DNA of 38,537 bases from Phycisphaera sp. (GTDB lineage: Bacteria > Planctomycetota > Phycisphaerae > Phycisphaerales > Phycisphaeraceae), in NCBI GenBank assembly GCA_028285385.1, contig JANQPR010000163.1:1-38537 (forward strand). Direction: 5' to 3'. The notes under the pieces are model-generated. The model saw only the letters and a program-made list of their open reading frames with translations, did no database searches and was not told the origin of the DNA. The position numbers were made by a program, and so were the translations under genes. Positions 18,293-26,064 of the stretch are shown in pieces. The first letter of the stretch is position 1. Each line of letters opens with the position of its first letter.

Positions 18293-21200
18293 CCGCCAGC
18301 AGCGCCAGGATGCCGAGCGCCGCGGGCTCGGGGATCTCGGCGAGTTGGCCCGCGAACGACTGCCCGAAGTGCTGCCGCAGCAGGGCGGCGTCGACGAGGT
18401 CCACGTCGCCGTCGAGGTCGAAGTCGCCCTCCGCCCAGGTCGTGCCCAGGCGGTAGTTCGCGTCGAATACAGCGGCGTCGAGCAGGTCCACGTCGCCGTC
18501 GAGGTCGGTGTCGCCGGGCAGCGTGCCCTTGATGAACAGCCACTGCTCGAGGTCGTCGATGTCGACAACCCCGTCGAGGTTGACGTCGGCGTGGGCGTCG
18601 TCGCCGTTGGCCTGAAGCACCGCGGCGAGCATGGCCAAGTCGTCGTGGTCCAGCGCGCCCGTGCCGTCGAGGTCGGCCAGCAGCAGCGACAGCGACACGA
18701 GGATGAACTCGCCGCCGAGCAGGCTGCCGTCACCGTTGAGGGCGTCGCCGACCGACGCGAGCGGGTCAAGCGCCCCGCCGTCCGCCGTGTCGAATGCGCC
18801 GACCGCGAGGTAGAGGTCCTCGGGCAGCGCGCCGAACTCGCCGACCAGGTCGATCAGCCCTTCGAGCACGCCGCCGTTGCCCGCCTCGGCCAGCTCCGTC
18901 GCGCCGTCGGCGTCGAACCAGCCTTCGTAGTCGTTGTCGTCCTCGTCGGCCAGGAACGCGTCCCACGCGCCGACACTGCCGGCCTTGCCCCAGTTCGCCG
19001 CGACCGGGTTGCCCTCGGCGTCGGCGAGGTAGATGAACACGTCGTCGCCCTCGCCCGCGTCGTCGGCCGCGACGTAGAGCTTGCCGTCGCGCACGTCGGC
19101 GTGCAGCTCACGCGTGCCGTCGGCCGAGGTGCCGATCAGCGTCGCGTGGTCGTCGAGCGCGCCGTCCATCGTGAACGCCGGACCGCCGCCGTCCGTGCCG
19201 CCGGCCACCGCGTAGTGCCAGTCGCTGCCGCCGTTATTGTCCCAGACGCCCGCGCCGTTGTTGAACACGAGGTCGAGCATCGTCGCCGTCGACGGCACCG
19301 ACACGTCCAGGCTCCAGAGCTGCGTGCCGCTGTCGTAGGACATCAGCAGGTCGTTGGGCAGCACGGTCGCCCAGTTGTCGAAGCCGACGTGCGCGTAAAC
19401 CGCGTTGGCCCCCGCCAACGGGCCGCCGGCCGGGTCAAACGTGATGGTCACCGTCTGCCCGGCCAACACCGGGTTTGGGTTCGCCGTGACGCGGTCGTCT
19501 CCGCCGCCCGGGGTGGTGCTGCCGACGTAGACGTGCTGGATGTCCGTCTTGGTCACGTTGCCGTGCGCGTCGACCGCCTCGACGTAGTAGTCGATCAGCA
19601 CGTCCTCGTGTCCGGTGATCATCGCGCTGAACTTCGGCGCACGGACCGTCGCCCCGAGGATGCCTGGCGGGGGCGCGATGTCGCTGGCGCTCATCGTGAT
19701 CGTCTGCCACTGCCCGACTTCATTGCCGCCGGCGTACGTCTCGTTGTCCACCGAGTCGAGCGGGTTGAACCCGTCGTTGTCGATGCGGTACTTGAGCGTC
19801 ACCGTCTCCAGGCCCGACACGTCGTAGGCGTAGGTCCACACCTCGAAGTCGCTGGGCTCGGGGTCGGTGCCGAACTCGAACCCGCCGGGGTTGTAGCTCT
19901 CGCGCTGGGGGACGAACACGGTCGGCGCCGTCGCCTCGTTCGTGACGCCCGCCAGGATGGACTCCACCGACGCGACCGCGAGGTTGCTGCCCCGCGTGAC
20001 GTTGGAGTCCCACACCTCGGTGCCGTCCCAGTACCAGTGGTCCGACGCCTGGGCCTGCAGCAGCGTGTGCCAGGCGCGCTCGGTCGCGGTGCCCGTGCCG
20101 TTGATGATGTTGTCGAGGTTCATCGCCGGCTGCAGGTCGTCGGCGGTGTAGACGTGGTTCTTCGCGGCGGTGAGCACGGCCCAGCTGTTGCGGTCCGGGC
20201 TCCAACCCGTGTTGGGGTCCGGGTCGCCGAGCCACTTCTTGAACTCCGGGTCGCCGTTGTCCGCGCCGGCCCACGACCCGTTCTCGACATGGATCACGTA
20301 GTCGTTGTCGACCGGGAAGCGGTCGAGGTAGTCCTGGATCGTGGAGACGTTGTAGTTCGGGTTGCCCTGCGCCCAGGACACCATGTTGTTGAAGTTGCCG
20401 TGGTAGTACGCCTCGCTGCCGCCGCCGAAGTTGTCGCCGTCGTGGTGAAGGACGACGAACATCGGGTGGTTCGGGTCGGTGTTGTACTGGCGGTACTGCT
20501 CGAAGACCTGCTCGTACTGCAGCGCGCCGAAGCCGCCACGCCCGTCCTCGTTGCCCTCGTACCGCGCGGCGGGCACGGCGATCAGCTTCTCGATCTGTCC
20601 CGTCTCGGGGTCGACGTGTTGCACGTTCGCCGGCCGGTAGGCGAAGCCCGCGCCGACCCGGCTCGGCGCCCACAGGTTGTTCAGCTGCACCCAGTCGTTC
20701 GTGACGCCGTCGAGCGCCGGGTTGATCTGGTCGGCCCGGTTCGGGGCGTACAGGTTCGACGCGTTGGTGTGCGGGTAGCCCTGCGTCGCGCGTTCGAGGT
20801 GGATCGAGTCGACAATCGCCCACTCGATGCCCTCGGCCTTGAGCGCCGGGATGATGCGCGTCGAGAACGCCGTCTCCGGCGGGAAGATGCCCTTGCTGAA
20901 CGGGACGTCGCTGCCCCAGGTCTGCTCGTGGATGCGCTTCTGCAGCTTCACCTGCATGCGGATGTCGCGCTGGTCCAGCAGCGGCATCAACGGGTGGTTG
21001 AAACCAAAGTTCACGAGGTCGAGCCGGGGGTTGCCCTCGGCCGTGTCCCACAGCGCGGCCTGGCGGTAAGCGCCTTCCCAGTTGTTCCACTGCCCGCCGT
21101 TCACGCCCGCCGACTCGAGGTGGTTGAGGTTGCGGATCAGCGAGCCGGAGAAGCTCACCTGCGCCCCGAGGTTGGGCAGCGCCAAGCCGGACTGCGCCGC

Positions 21201-21485
21201 GTCGCGGGGCCAGGTGGTGTACGGCCCACCGCGCTGGTTGTGCACGTCGAACACCGAGAACGAGAAGTGACCGTTCGCCTCGGTCTGCAGGATCGTCTCG
21301 CCGGGGATGTAGGTCGGCTGGTGCATGTGCCAGAGGAACCCGACCTCGATCGGCGCGGTCCCTTGGGCAAGCGCGGGAACGCAGGCAACCGACAACGCCC
21401 CGGCGACGCACAGGCCGGCAGAAACCGATCCACCGGACGCCGCCCAACGGGCAACCGGCGCAACACCGCGATTCGACGTAGGCAT
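18267..21485 (-). CDS. Secreted GH57 alpha-glucan hydrolase with CBM25, calcium loops and PEP-CTERM tail
   Basis: 1072 residues; GAGGAAG (plus strand 21494-21500) lies 8 nt before ATG 21485. A signal peptide (1-40, ending PALAQ) precedes a GH57 catalytic domain with motif 1 WHMHQP (52-57), GIFPPETAFS (199-208; E204 is the likely nucleophile) and VVLHHDGDNFGGG (344-356; a likely acid residue). A CBM25-like starch-binding module spans about 665-763 (YAHVGFDNWATVLP; later SDWHYAVAGG). An unassigned beta-rich domain (about 770-930) follows, then four EF-hand-like loops (ADLDGTGALD, ADVNLDGVVD, DTDLDGDVD, DFDLDGDVD) and a PEP-CTERM tail (IPEPAALGILALLAVRRRR). The inferred role is surface or extracellular starch/glycogen/pullulan degradation; exact bond specificity is unknown. 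Confidence 0.9.
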   Translation of the reverse strand: MPTSNRGVAPVARWAASGGSVSAGLCVAGALSVACVPALAQGTAPIEVGFLWHMHQPTYIPGETILQTEANGHFSFSVFDVHNQRGGPYTTWPRDAAQSGLALPNLGAQVSFSGSLIRNLNHLESAGVNGGQWNNWEGAYRQAALWDTAEGNPRLDLVNFGFNHPLMPLLDQRDIRMQVKLQKRIHEQTWGSDVPFSKGIFPPETAFSTRIIPALKAEGIEWAIVDSIHLERATQGYPHTNASNLYAPNRADQINPALDGVTNDWVQLNNLWAPSRVGAGFAYRPANVQHVDPETGQIEKLIAVPAARYEGNEDGRGGFGALQYEQVFEQYRQYNTDPNHPMFVVLHHDGDNFGGGSEAYYHGNFNNMVSWAQGNPNYNVSTIQDYLDRFPVDNDYVIHVENGSWAGADNGDPEFKKWLGDPDPNTGWSPDRNSWAVLTAAKNHVYTADDLQPAMNLDNIINGTGTATERAWHTLLQAQASDHWYWDGTEVWDSNVTRGSNLAVASVESILAGVTNEATAPTVFVPQRESYNPGGFEFGTDPEPSDFEVWTYAYDVSGLETVTLKYRIDNDGFNPLDSVDNETYAGGNEVGQWQTITMSASDIAPPPGILGATVRAPKFSAMITGHEDVLIDYYVEAVDAHGNVTKTDIQHVYVGSTTPGGGDDRVTANPNPVLAGQTVTITFDPAGGPLAGANAVYAHVGFDNWATVLPNDLLMSYDSGTQLWSLDVSVPSTATMLDLVFNNGAGVWDNNGGSDWHYAVAGGTDGGGPAFTMDGALDDHATLIGTSADGTRELHADVRDGKLYVAADDAGEGDDVFIYLADAEGNPVAANWGKAGSVGAWDAFLADEDDNDYEGWFDADGATELAEAGNGGVLEGLIDLVGEFGALPEDLYLAVGAFDTADGGALDPLASVGDALNGDGSLLGGEFILVSLSLLLADLDGTGALDHDDLAMLAAVLQANGDDAHADVNLDGVVDIDDLEQWLFIKGTLPGDTDLDGDVDLLDAAVFDANYRLGTTWAEGDFDLDGDVDLVDAALLRQHFGQSFAGQLAEIPEPAALGILALLAVRRRRCAP

Positions 21486-21527
21486 AGACGTGACTTCCTC
21501 AGGGGCCCGGCGAAAGGAAAAACTGCC

Positions 21528-21547
21528 GAAGTAAACCGTTTAACTTC
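21528..21547. promoter_or_regulatory. Candidate LacI-type operator upstream of the GH57 gene
   Basis: A near-palindrome has left arm GAAGTAAAC and right arm GTTTAACTTC, mirror images apart from one extra T. The centre AAACCGTTT recalls LacI/GalR-family operators, which have a central CG flanked by AAA/TTT. It lies 43 bp before the GH57 start and 93 bp before the divergent methyltransferase start, in an AT-rich patch that stands out from its surroundings. A further CTTCAGAAG palindrome (21544-21552) overlaps its edge. No regulator gene is present in the window. Confidence 0.35.
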
Positions 21548-21639
21548 AGAAGTGTACCACAGACCCGGCGAAGGGCAATCCCCCGGGTCCACGCCGGCTT
21601 CCAACGTGCCACGGGTTACGCTGCCCGACGACGATTCGA

Positions 21640-22713
21640 ATGATCAAGTACCTCGGCTCCAAACGCGTCCTGCTGCCCACGATCACCGGCGTGATCGCGT
21701 CGCTCGACGGCGTCCGGACCGTGGTCGACTTCTTTTCCGGCACGTCTCGCGTCGGGCACGCCCTCAAACGCCTCGGCTACCGCGTCGTCGCCAACGACGC
21801 GATGACCTACGCCCATGCCCTGGCGACGTGTTACGTCCAGGCCGACGCGGAACGTGTACTCGCCGACGCCGAACGTTTGATCGCGGAACTCAATGCGGTC
21901 AAGCCCTCGCCCGGGTACGTCACGGAGACGTTCTGCGAGCGCAGCCGGTTCTTCCAGCCGCGCAACGGCGCGAAGATCGATGCCATCCGAGAAGCGATCG
22001 CCATCAAGTCGCTCGACCCGGAACTCGAGGCGGTGTGTCTGGTGTCACTGATGGAGGCCGCCGACCGCGTCGACTCCACCACCGGCGTGCAGATGGCCTA
22101 CCTCAAACGGTGGGCCGCACGCTCGTACAACGACCTGCAACTCCGTGTGCCCGACGTGCTGCCCCGCGTGCCGCACGGCACCTGTGAAGCCAACCGACTC
22201 GAAGCGCACGACGCGGCAGAGCGACTCACCGGCGACGTCGCCTATATCGACCCGCCCTACAACCAGCACAGCTACCTCGGCAACTACCACGTCTGGGAGT
22301 CGCTCGTCCGCTGGGACAAGCCCGGCGTGTACGGCATCGCCTGCAAGCGGGTCGACTGCAAAGAACGCAAAAGCCCGTTCAACCGCAAGGCAGACGCGGA
22401 GTCGGCATTGCGGTCCTTCCTCGCCGCGGTGGACTGCCGATTCCTCGTCGTGTCGTTCAACAATGAGGGCTTCATCCCCCGCCAAGTGATGGAGCAACTG
22501 CTCGGCGAGCACGGCGAAGTCTACACCGTCGAACGCGAACACCCTCGCTACGTCGGCGCCAAGATCGGCATCCACAACCTCCGCGGCGAGAAGGTCGGTC
22601 GGGTCAGCCACCTCACCAACAAGGAGTTCGTCTACGTCGTCGTGCCCGAGAGCTACCCGTGGCGTCCACCGACGCCTCAACCCGAAGCGTCGGCGTTGAA
22701 GCCCGGGTCGTAG
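21640..22713 (+). CDS. D12-class (Dam/DpnM-like) DNA adenine N6-methyltransferase, orphan
   Basis: 357 residues from ATG 21640. The opening MIKYLGSKRVLLPTI matches the D12 class, motif I is VVDFFSGTSRVGHALK (28-43) for S-adenosylmethionine, and the catalytic motif is DPPYNQHSYLGNYHVWESL with DPPY at 204-207. The target-recognition region lies between about 55 and 190. The enzyme should methylate N6 of adenine in a short double-stranded site that cannot be read from the sequence. No restriction endonuclease, specificity subunit or Vsr gene is nearby, so it looks solitary; a role in regulation, replication timing or defence is equally open. Its last 37 bp overlap the 3' end of the agmatine deiminase gene. 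Confidence 0.9.
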   Translation: MIKYLGSKRVLLPTITGVIASLDGVRTVVDFFSGTSRVGHALKRLGYRVVANDAMTYAHALATCYVQADAERVLADAERLIAELNAVKPSPGYVTETFCERSRFFQPRNGAKIDAIREAIAIKSLDPELEAVCLVSLMEAADRVDSTTGVQMAYLKRWAARSYNDLQLRVPDVLPRVPHGTCEANRLEAHDAAERLTGDVAYIDPPYNQHSYLGNYHVWESLVRWDKPGVYGIACKRVDCKERKSPFNRKADAESALRSFLAAVDCRFLVVSFNNEGFIPRQVMEQLLGEHGEVYTVEREHPRYVGAKIGIHNLRGEKVGRVSHLTNKEFVYVVVPESYPWRPPTPQPEASALKPGS

Positions 22714-23972
22714 ATGTCCACCGGCACCGGCTGCTGCTGGCTCAGGCAGTGCAGCGCGCCCAAACCCACCACCAGCCACTCGGCACGGATCGGCACAACG
22801 GTCAGGTGCGGCGCCGCCTGCTCCAATGCTCGGATCGCGAGGTCATCGGTCGGCCGGCCGAACGCCGGCAGGAAGAGGTGCCCGTTGGCGATCAGGAAGT
22901 TGGCGTAGCTCGCGGGGACCAACCCGCCGCCGATCGCCTTGCCGTGCTGGTAGCCCGCGGTGTGCTCGAAGGCCTCGCGGTCCGGGGGCAGGGGGTAGAA
23001 CAACGGCGGGTCCACGACGGGCAGCGCGACGAGGTTGAGTTGCTGGCCGTCCTGATCGCGGGCTTGCGACAACGCTTCCCAGTTCGCGTCGAGCGCCGCG
23101 AAGTCGTGGTGGTCGCGCAGCGTGTCGCCACCGGGCTGCCCGGAGTGGGTGGGGTGCACCGCGACGACGGTGTCGACATTGACCCACTGCGCGAGGTCGT
23201 CCTGGTGCCCATCGGTGTCGTCGCCGGCCAGGCCGAGCGGCATCCAGATCACGTGCGACACGCCAAGCGTCGCCTCGAGGTGCGCCTCGATCGTGGCCTT
23301 GTCGAGCGACGGGTTGCGGTTGGGGTGCAGCAGGCAGGCCTCGGTGGTAAGCAGCGAGCCCTTGCCGTTGACGCCGAAGCTGCCGCCTTCGAGGATCATG
23401 TCGTGGGTCCAGACCGGGACGTGCTCGCCGCGTTCGTGGCTGACGAAGTCGGCGACGAGCAGGGGGGTCGCGTCCATCTTGTCCCACGGCGGGTACTTCC
23501 CGCCCCAGCTGTTGAAGCGGAAGTTGTTGATCGCGAGGTTGCCCTCGTCGTCGATCAGGAAGATCGGGCCGTAGTCGCGGACCCAGGCGTCCTCGGGCGC
23601 GACGCCGATCGACTGCGTGGTCTTGACGTCGACGACCTTCTGCATCGCGCCACACCACAGCGCGTGCTGCTCTTGTGCTTGATCAAGGCAACCGGGCCAG
23701 GTGTCGGGGTTGGTGGGCGTGGTGACCCAGATGCGCTGCTGGGGCTCGAACTCGGCGGGCATGCGGAAGCCCAACTCGGCCGGGGTCGGCGCGCCCGGGC
23801 CGACGACGTGCGACTCGCCGGCACGCTTGATCGGCTTGCCGTTGTGCCGGGCGATCGGGCGCGGCACGGGTCGCCCAGGCGCGAGCTTGCGCCGGTAGGT
23901 CGGGTCGTCGAGGGGGACGTTGGCTGGGCGCTCGTGGGCGTTCTCACGCAGGTCGCGGGGGGAGGGGGGCAT
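22677..23972 (-). CDS. aguA: Agmatine deiminase
   Basis: 431 residues from ATG 23972 (start uncertain: ATG 24011, or a GTG at 24131 overlapping the aguB stop, would lengthen a Pro-rich tail). Family similarity starts near ELGFRMPAEFEPQQRIW. Catalytic features of the guanidino-group modifying fold are present: D133 in WVRDYGP, E196 in MILEGGSFG, H256 in DTDGHQDD and nucleophile C409 in GALHCLSQQQ. It hydrolyses agmatine to N-carbamoylputrescine and ammonia. aguB lies immediately upstream on the same strand, completing a putrescine route. The roughly 65-residue extension before the conserved start is unusual for the family. Its 3' end overlaps the convergent methyltransferase gene. Confidence 0.92.
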   Translation of the reverse strand: MPPSPRDLRENAHERPANVPLDDPTYRRKLAPGRPVPRPIARHNGKPIKRAGESHVVGPGAPTPAELGFRMPAEFEPQQRIWVTTPTNPDTWPGCLDQAQEQHALWCGAMQKVVDVKTTQSIGVAPEDAWVRDYGPIFLIDDEGNLAINNFRFNSWGGKYPPWDKMDATPLLVADFVSHERGEHVPVWTHDMILEGGSFGVNGKGSLLTTEACLLHPNRNPSLDKATIEAHLEATLGVSHVIWMPLGLAGDDTDGHQDDLAQWVNVDTVVAVHPTHSGQPGGDTLRDHHDFAALDANWEALSQARDQDGQQLNLVALPVVDPPLFYPLPPDREAFEHTAGYQHGKAIGGGLVPASYANFLIANGHLFLPAFGRPTDDLAIRALEQAAPHLTVVPIRAEWLVVGLGALHCLSQQQPVPVDIYDPGFNADASG

Positions 23973-24127
23973 GGGGGATACGGGGTGTGGGGCGGGAGGA
24001 ACACGCGGCATCGCATGGTGCGCGCGACAGGGGCGCAGGCAGCAGGGCACAGGCATGAGACTCAAACGGTCGGCAGTTGCACGGGCACCGCCGCCTGAGC
24101 CCTGTCGCCTGAACCCTTGAGCCGCCG

Positions 24128-25042
24128 TCACGTGCCGTCGAGGTACCGGTGCAGCAGGCCCGCGTAGGCGTCGACCCGGCGGTCGCGCAAGAACGGCCAG
24201 CCCTGGCGGTTGTGCTCGATGAGTGACAGGTCAAGGTCGGCAACAAGCACCGCGGGCCGATCGACCGGGGCCTCGGCGATGACCGTGCCGCCCGGCGCGG
24301 CGATGAACGAGCTGCCCCAGAAGGTCAGGTCGTCCTCGACGCCGGTGCGGTTGATCGCGCAGACAAAGCAGCCGTTGGCGATGGCGTGGCTGCGCTGGAT
24401 GGTGATCCACGCGTCGCGCTGTCGCTGGTTCTCGTCCTGGGCTTCTTCTTTGTGCCACGCGATGGCGGTGGGGTAGAACAAGGCCTGGGCCCCGCGCAGC
24501 GCCGTGAGCCGGGCGGCCTCGGGGTACCACTGGTCCCAGCAGACGAGCAGGCCGGCGCGGAAGTCGGTGCCGCCGGGCGTAATGCCGATAGTCTTCCAGC
24601 CCGCGTCCCCAACGCCGTTGCCGTTCGCGACCGGCCCGTCTCCCGGCGCGAAGTAGTACTTCTCGAAGAAGCGCGGGTCGTCGGGGATGTGCATCTTGCG
24701 GTACGTGCCGACGATCGCCCCCGACGGATCGATCATCAGGGACGTGTTGTGGTACAGCCCCGGCGCGCGGCGTTCGAAGCACGAGCCCGTGAGAAAGATG
24801 CCGAGTTCTTTGGCGAGGTCGCAGAGAAAGGCCGTACGCGGGCCGGGGATCGGCTCGGCGTATCTGAACTGCTCGTCGGACTCGACCTGCGGGAAGTAAG
24901 GCCCGTCGAACAACTCCTGCGTCGCAACAAGCTGCGCGCCCTGCGCCGCGGCGTCCCGGATCATGTCCGCGGCGACGGCGCGGTTCTGCTCGACCGTGTT
25001 CGACGGCGGGCACGCGTGCTGAATCAACCCGAGGCGCACCAC
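24128..25042 (-). CDS. aguB: N-carbamoylputrescine amidase
   Basis: 304 residues if started at GTG 25042, where family similarity begins (VVRLGLIQHAC); an in-frame GTG at 25144 would add 34 Ser-rich residues. This is a nitrilase-superfamily amidase with the Glu-Lys-Cys triad: E43 in ATQELFDGPYF, K116 in TYRKMHIPDDP and C168 in LLVCWDQWYPEAARL. These surrounding sequences and GQWPF-like C-terminal residues (QGWPFLRDRRVDAY) are characteristic of AguB. It converts N-carbamoylputrescine to putrescine, CO2 and ammonia, acting after AguA. The two genes form a probable operon. No arginine decarboxylase, the source of agmatine, lies in the window. Confidence 0.93.
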   Translation of the reverse strand: MVRLGLIQHACPPSNTVEQNRAVAADMIRDAAAQGAQLVATQELFDGPYFPQVESDEQFRYAEPIPGPRTAFLCDLAKELGIFLTGSCFERRAPGLYHNTSLMIDPSGAIVGTYRKMHIPDDPRFFEKYYFAPGDGPVANGNGVGDAGWKTIGITPGGTDFRAGLLVCWDQWYPEAARLTALRGAQALFYPTAIAWHKEEAQDENQRQRDAWITIQRSHAIANGCFVCAINRTGVEDDLTFWGSSFIAAPGGTVIAEAPVDRPAVLVADLDLSLIEHNRQGWPFLRDRRVDAYAGLLHRYLDGT

Positions 25043-25220
25043 GCCCGCGAGAGTGGATGCACCCGGAGATGACACATCGACCGCCGACCCGACCGACGAT
25101 CTAGAGGCGGAAGAAGAAAGCGTTGGTTTCGATCCGGCCGGCACGGGTCACCCGATTCGCAGACGCTGCGCTTCGTGTCGGCGCCTCAGTCATCCAAGAC
25201 CCGGCCGGCTCGACCCAGAA

Positions 25221-25250
25221 AGTCTACCCGCCGCACCGAGAGCGCGGCAA
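25221..25250 (-). promoter_or_regulatory. Candidate sigma70-like promoter for aguB-aguA
   Basis: On the minus strand a -35-like TTGCCG (plus coordinates 25245-25250) is followed after 18 bp by a -10-like TAGACT (25221-25226). It lies downstream of the RRM gene and upstream of aguB on the same strand. The 5' leader would be roughly 70 nt to GTG 25144 or 170 nt to GTG 25042. Found by eye only. Confidence 0.35.
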
Positions 25251-25287
25251 GAGGTTTTGGCGACGAAACAACGGCCGTAAGCACCCT

Positions 25288-25728
25288 TCAGCCGTTGAGC
25301 AGCGAGTTGGAGTACCCCTGGCTGCCGGGGGTTTCGTCCGGTTTGGGGGCGGCGTCACCGGCCTGGCCGGGCGTCTGTCCGTTGCCGTCGGCGTTGGAAT
25401 CGGCGAGTTGGTTCCCGTAGCCGGCCGACTCGCCAAAGCTGGTGGTGCTGCTGACGAAGCCGCCGCCGCCCGTGGTCCCCGAGCCGCGCGGCCGGGCCTC
25501 GTTGATGGTTAGCGGCCGGCCGTTCCACTCGTTGCCCGCCAACTCCTCGATCGCCTTGGTGCCCGCGGCGTGGTCCACCATCTCGACGAAACCGAAGCCC
25601 CGGCTGCGCCCGGTCTGACGGTCCATGACGATGCTCGCCCGTTCGACCTTGCCGTACTTGCTGAAGAGCTCGGCGAGGTCGGCTTCACTGGTCTTGTAAG
25701 GGAGGTTGCCGACGTAGATGTTGATCAC
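25288..25728 (-). CDS. RRM-type RNA-binding protein with Gly/Ser-rich tail
   Basis: 146 residues from GTG 25728. One RNA recognition motif fills residues 1-82: RNP-2 is IYVGNL (4-9) and RNP-1 is RGFGFVEM (43-50), with both aromatic positions for RNA stacking intact. The rest (about 83-146) is a low-complexity tail rich in Gly, Ser, Asn and Pro, probably disordered. Such small single-RRM proteins occur in cyanobacteria and planctomycetes and bind single-stranded RNA, often with cold- or stress-related expression. The target is unknown. A 336 bp gene-free stretch lies upstream and could hold a long 5' leader, as expected if the protein regulates its own mRNA. Confidence 0.93.
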   Translation of the reverse strand: MINIYVGNLPYKTSEADLAELFSKYGKVERASIVMDRQTGRSRGFGFVEMVDHAAGTKAIEELAGNEWNGRPLTINEARPRGSGTTGGGGFVSSTTSFGESAGYGNQLADSNADGNGQTPGQAGDAAPKPDETPGSQGYSNSLLNG

Positions 25729-26064
25729 GGTGAAACTCTCAAATCAATCCGGTCGCTCAGGGGTCCGGCCCCGGCGCGACGGGGATGCGTGCGGGATTGC
25801 CGGGCGTCGCGTCCGGGCGGGCGCACGGCAAGCCGCGGTCCACCCGTGGGGGGCAGCGAGTTGTTGGGTGCGAGCGGGTCCGGGGGACGCGGGGGTAAGC
25901 AGGCCCGACGTGGCGACCCGTGCGTGCACCCAGTTTACGCCGGTCGGAAACGCGGGGCAATCGTCGAGCGTGCAGATATGTGTGCTTCGTGTAAGCGTGT
26001 TCCCTCCACGCCGTAGACCACACTGGCGCCGGCAAGCGTCGGCGGACACTACACTTCTGCCGCT
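25729..26064. other. Gene-free stretch between the divergent RRM and nusB genes
   Basis: This 336 bp region is very G-rich on the plus strand and has no open frame with protein-like composition. It must carry the divergent promoters; the only box I can point to is TACACT next to nusB. No riboswitch, structured RNA or long inverted repeat was recognised. A long leader for the RRM gene is possible. Confidence 0.5.
26050..26055 (+). promoter_or_regulatory. Candidate -10 box TACACT, 9 nt before nusB
   Basis: TACACT is followed by nine bases and the GTG start at 26065, with no Shine-Dalgarno in between. The same hexamer with the same 9 nt spacing occurs before ftsY. A transcript starting about 7 nt after the box would be leaderless or nearly so. 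No -35 box is clear. Confidence 0.4.

Noticed and set aside
21562..21589. Inverted repeat GACCCGG/CCGGGTC between GH57 and the methyltransferase gene
   Set aside because: Only 7 bp arms with a 14 nt loop, in GC-rich DNA where such matches arise often by chance.
18345..22187. A 1280-codon open frame on the plus strand opposite the GH57 gene
   Set aside because: It is antisense to a gene with clear GH57, CBM25 and PEP-CTERM features, its translation is Val/Arg/Glu-rich noise, and long open antisense frames are expected at this GC content.
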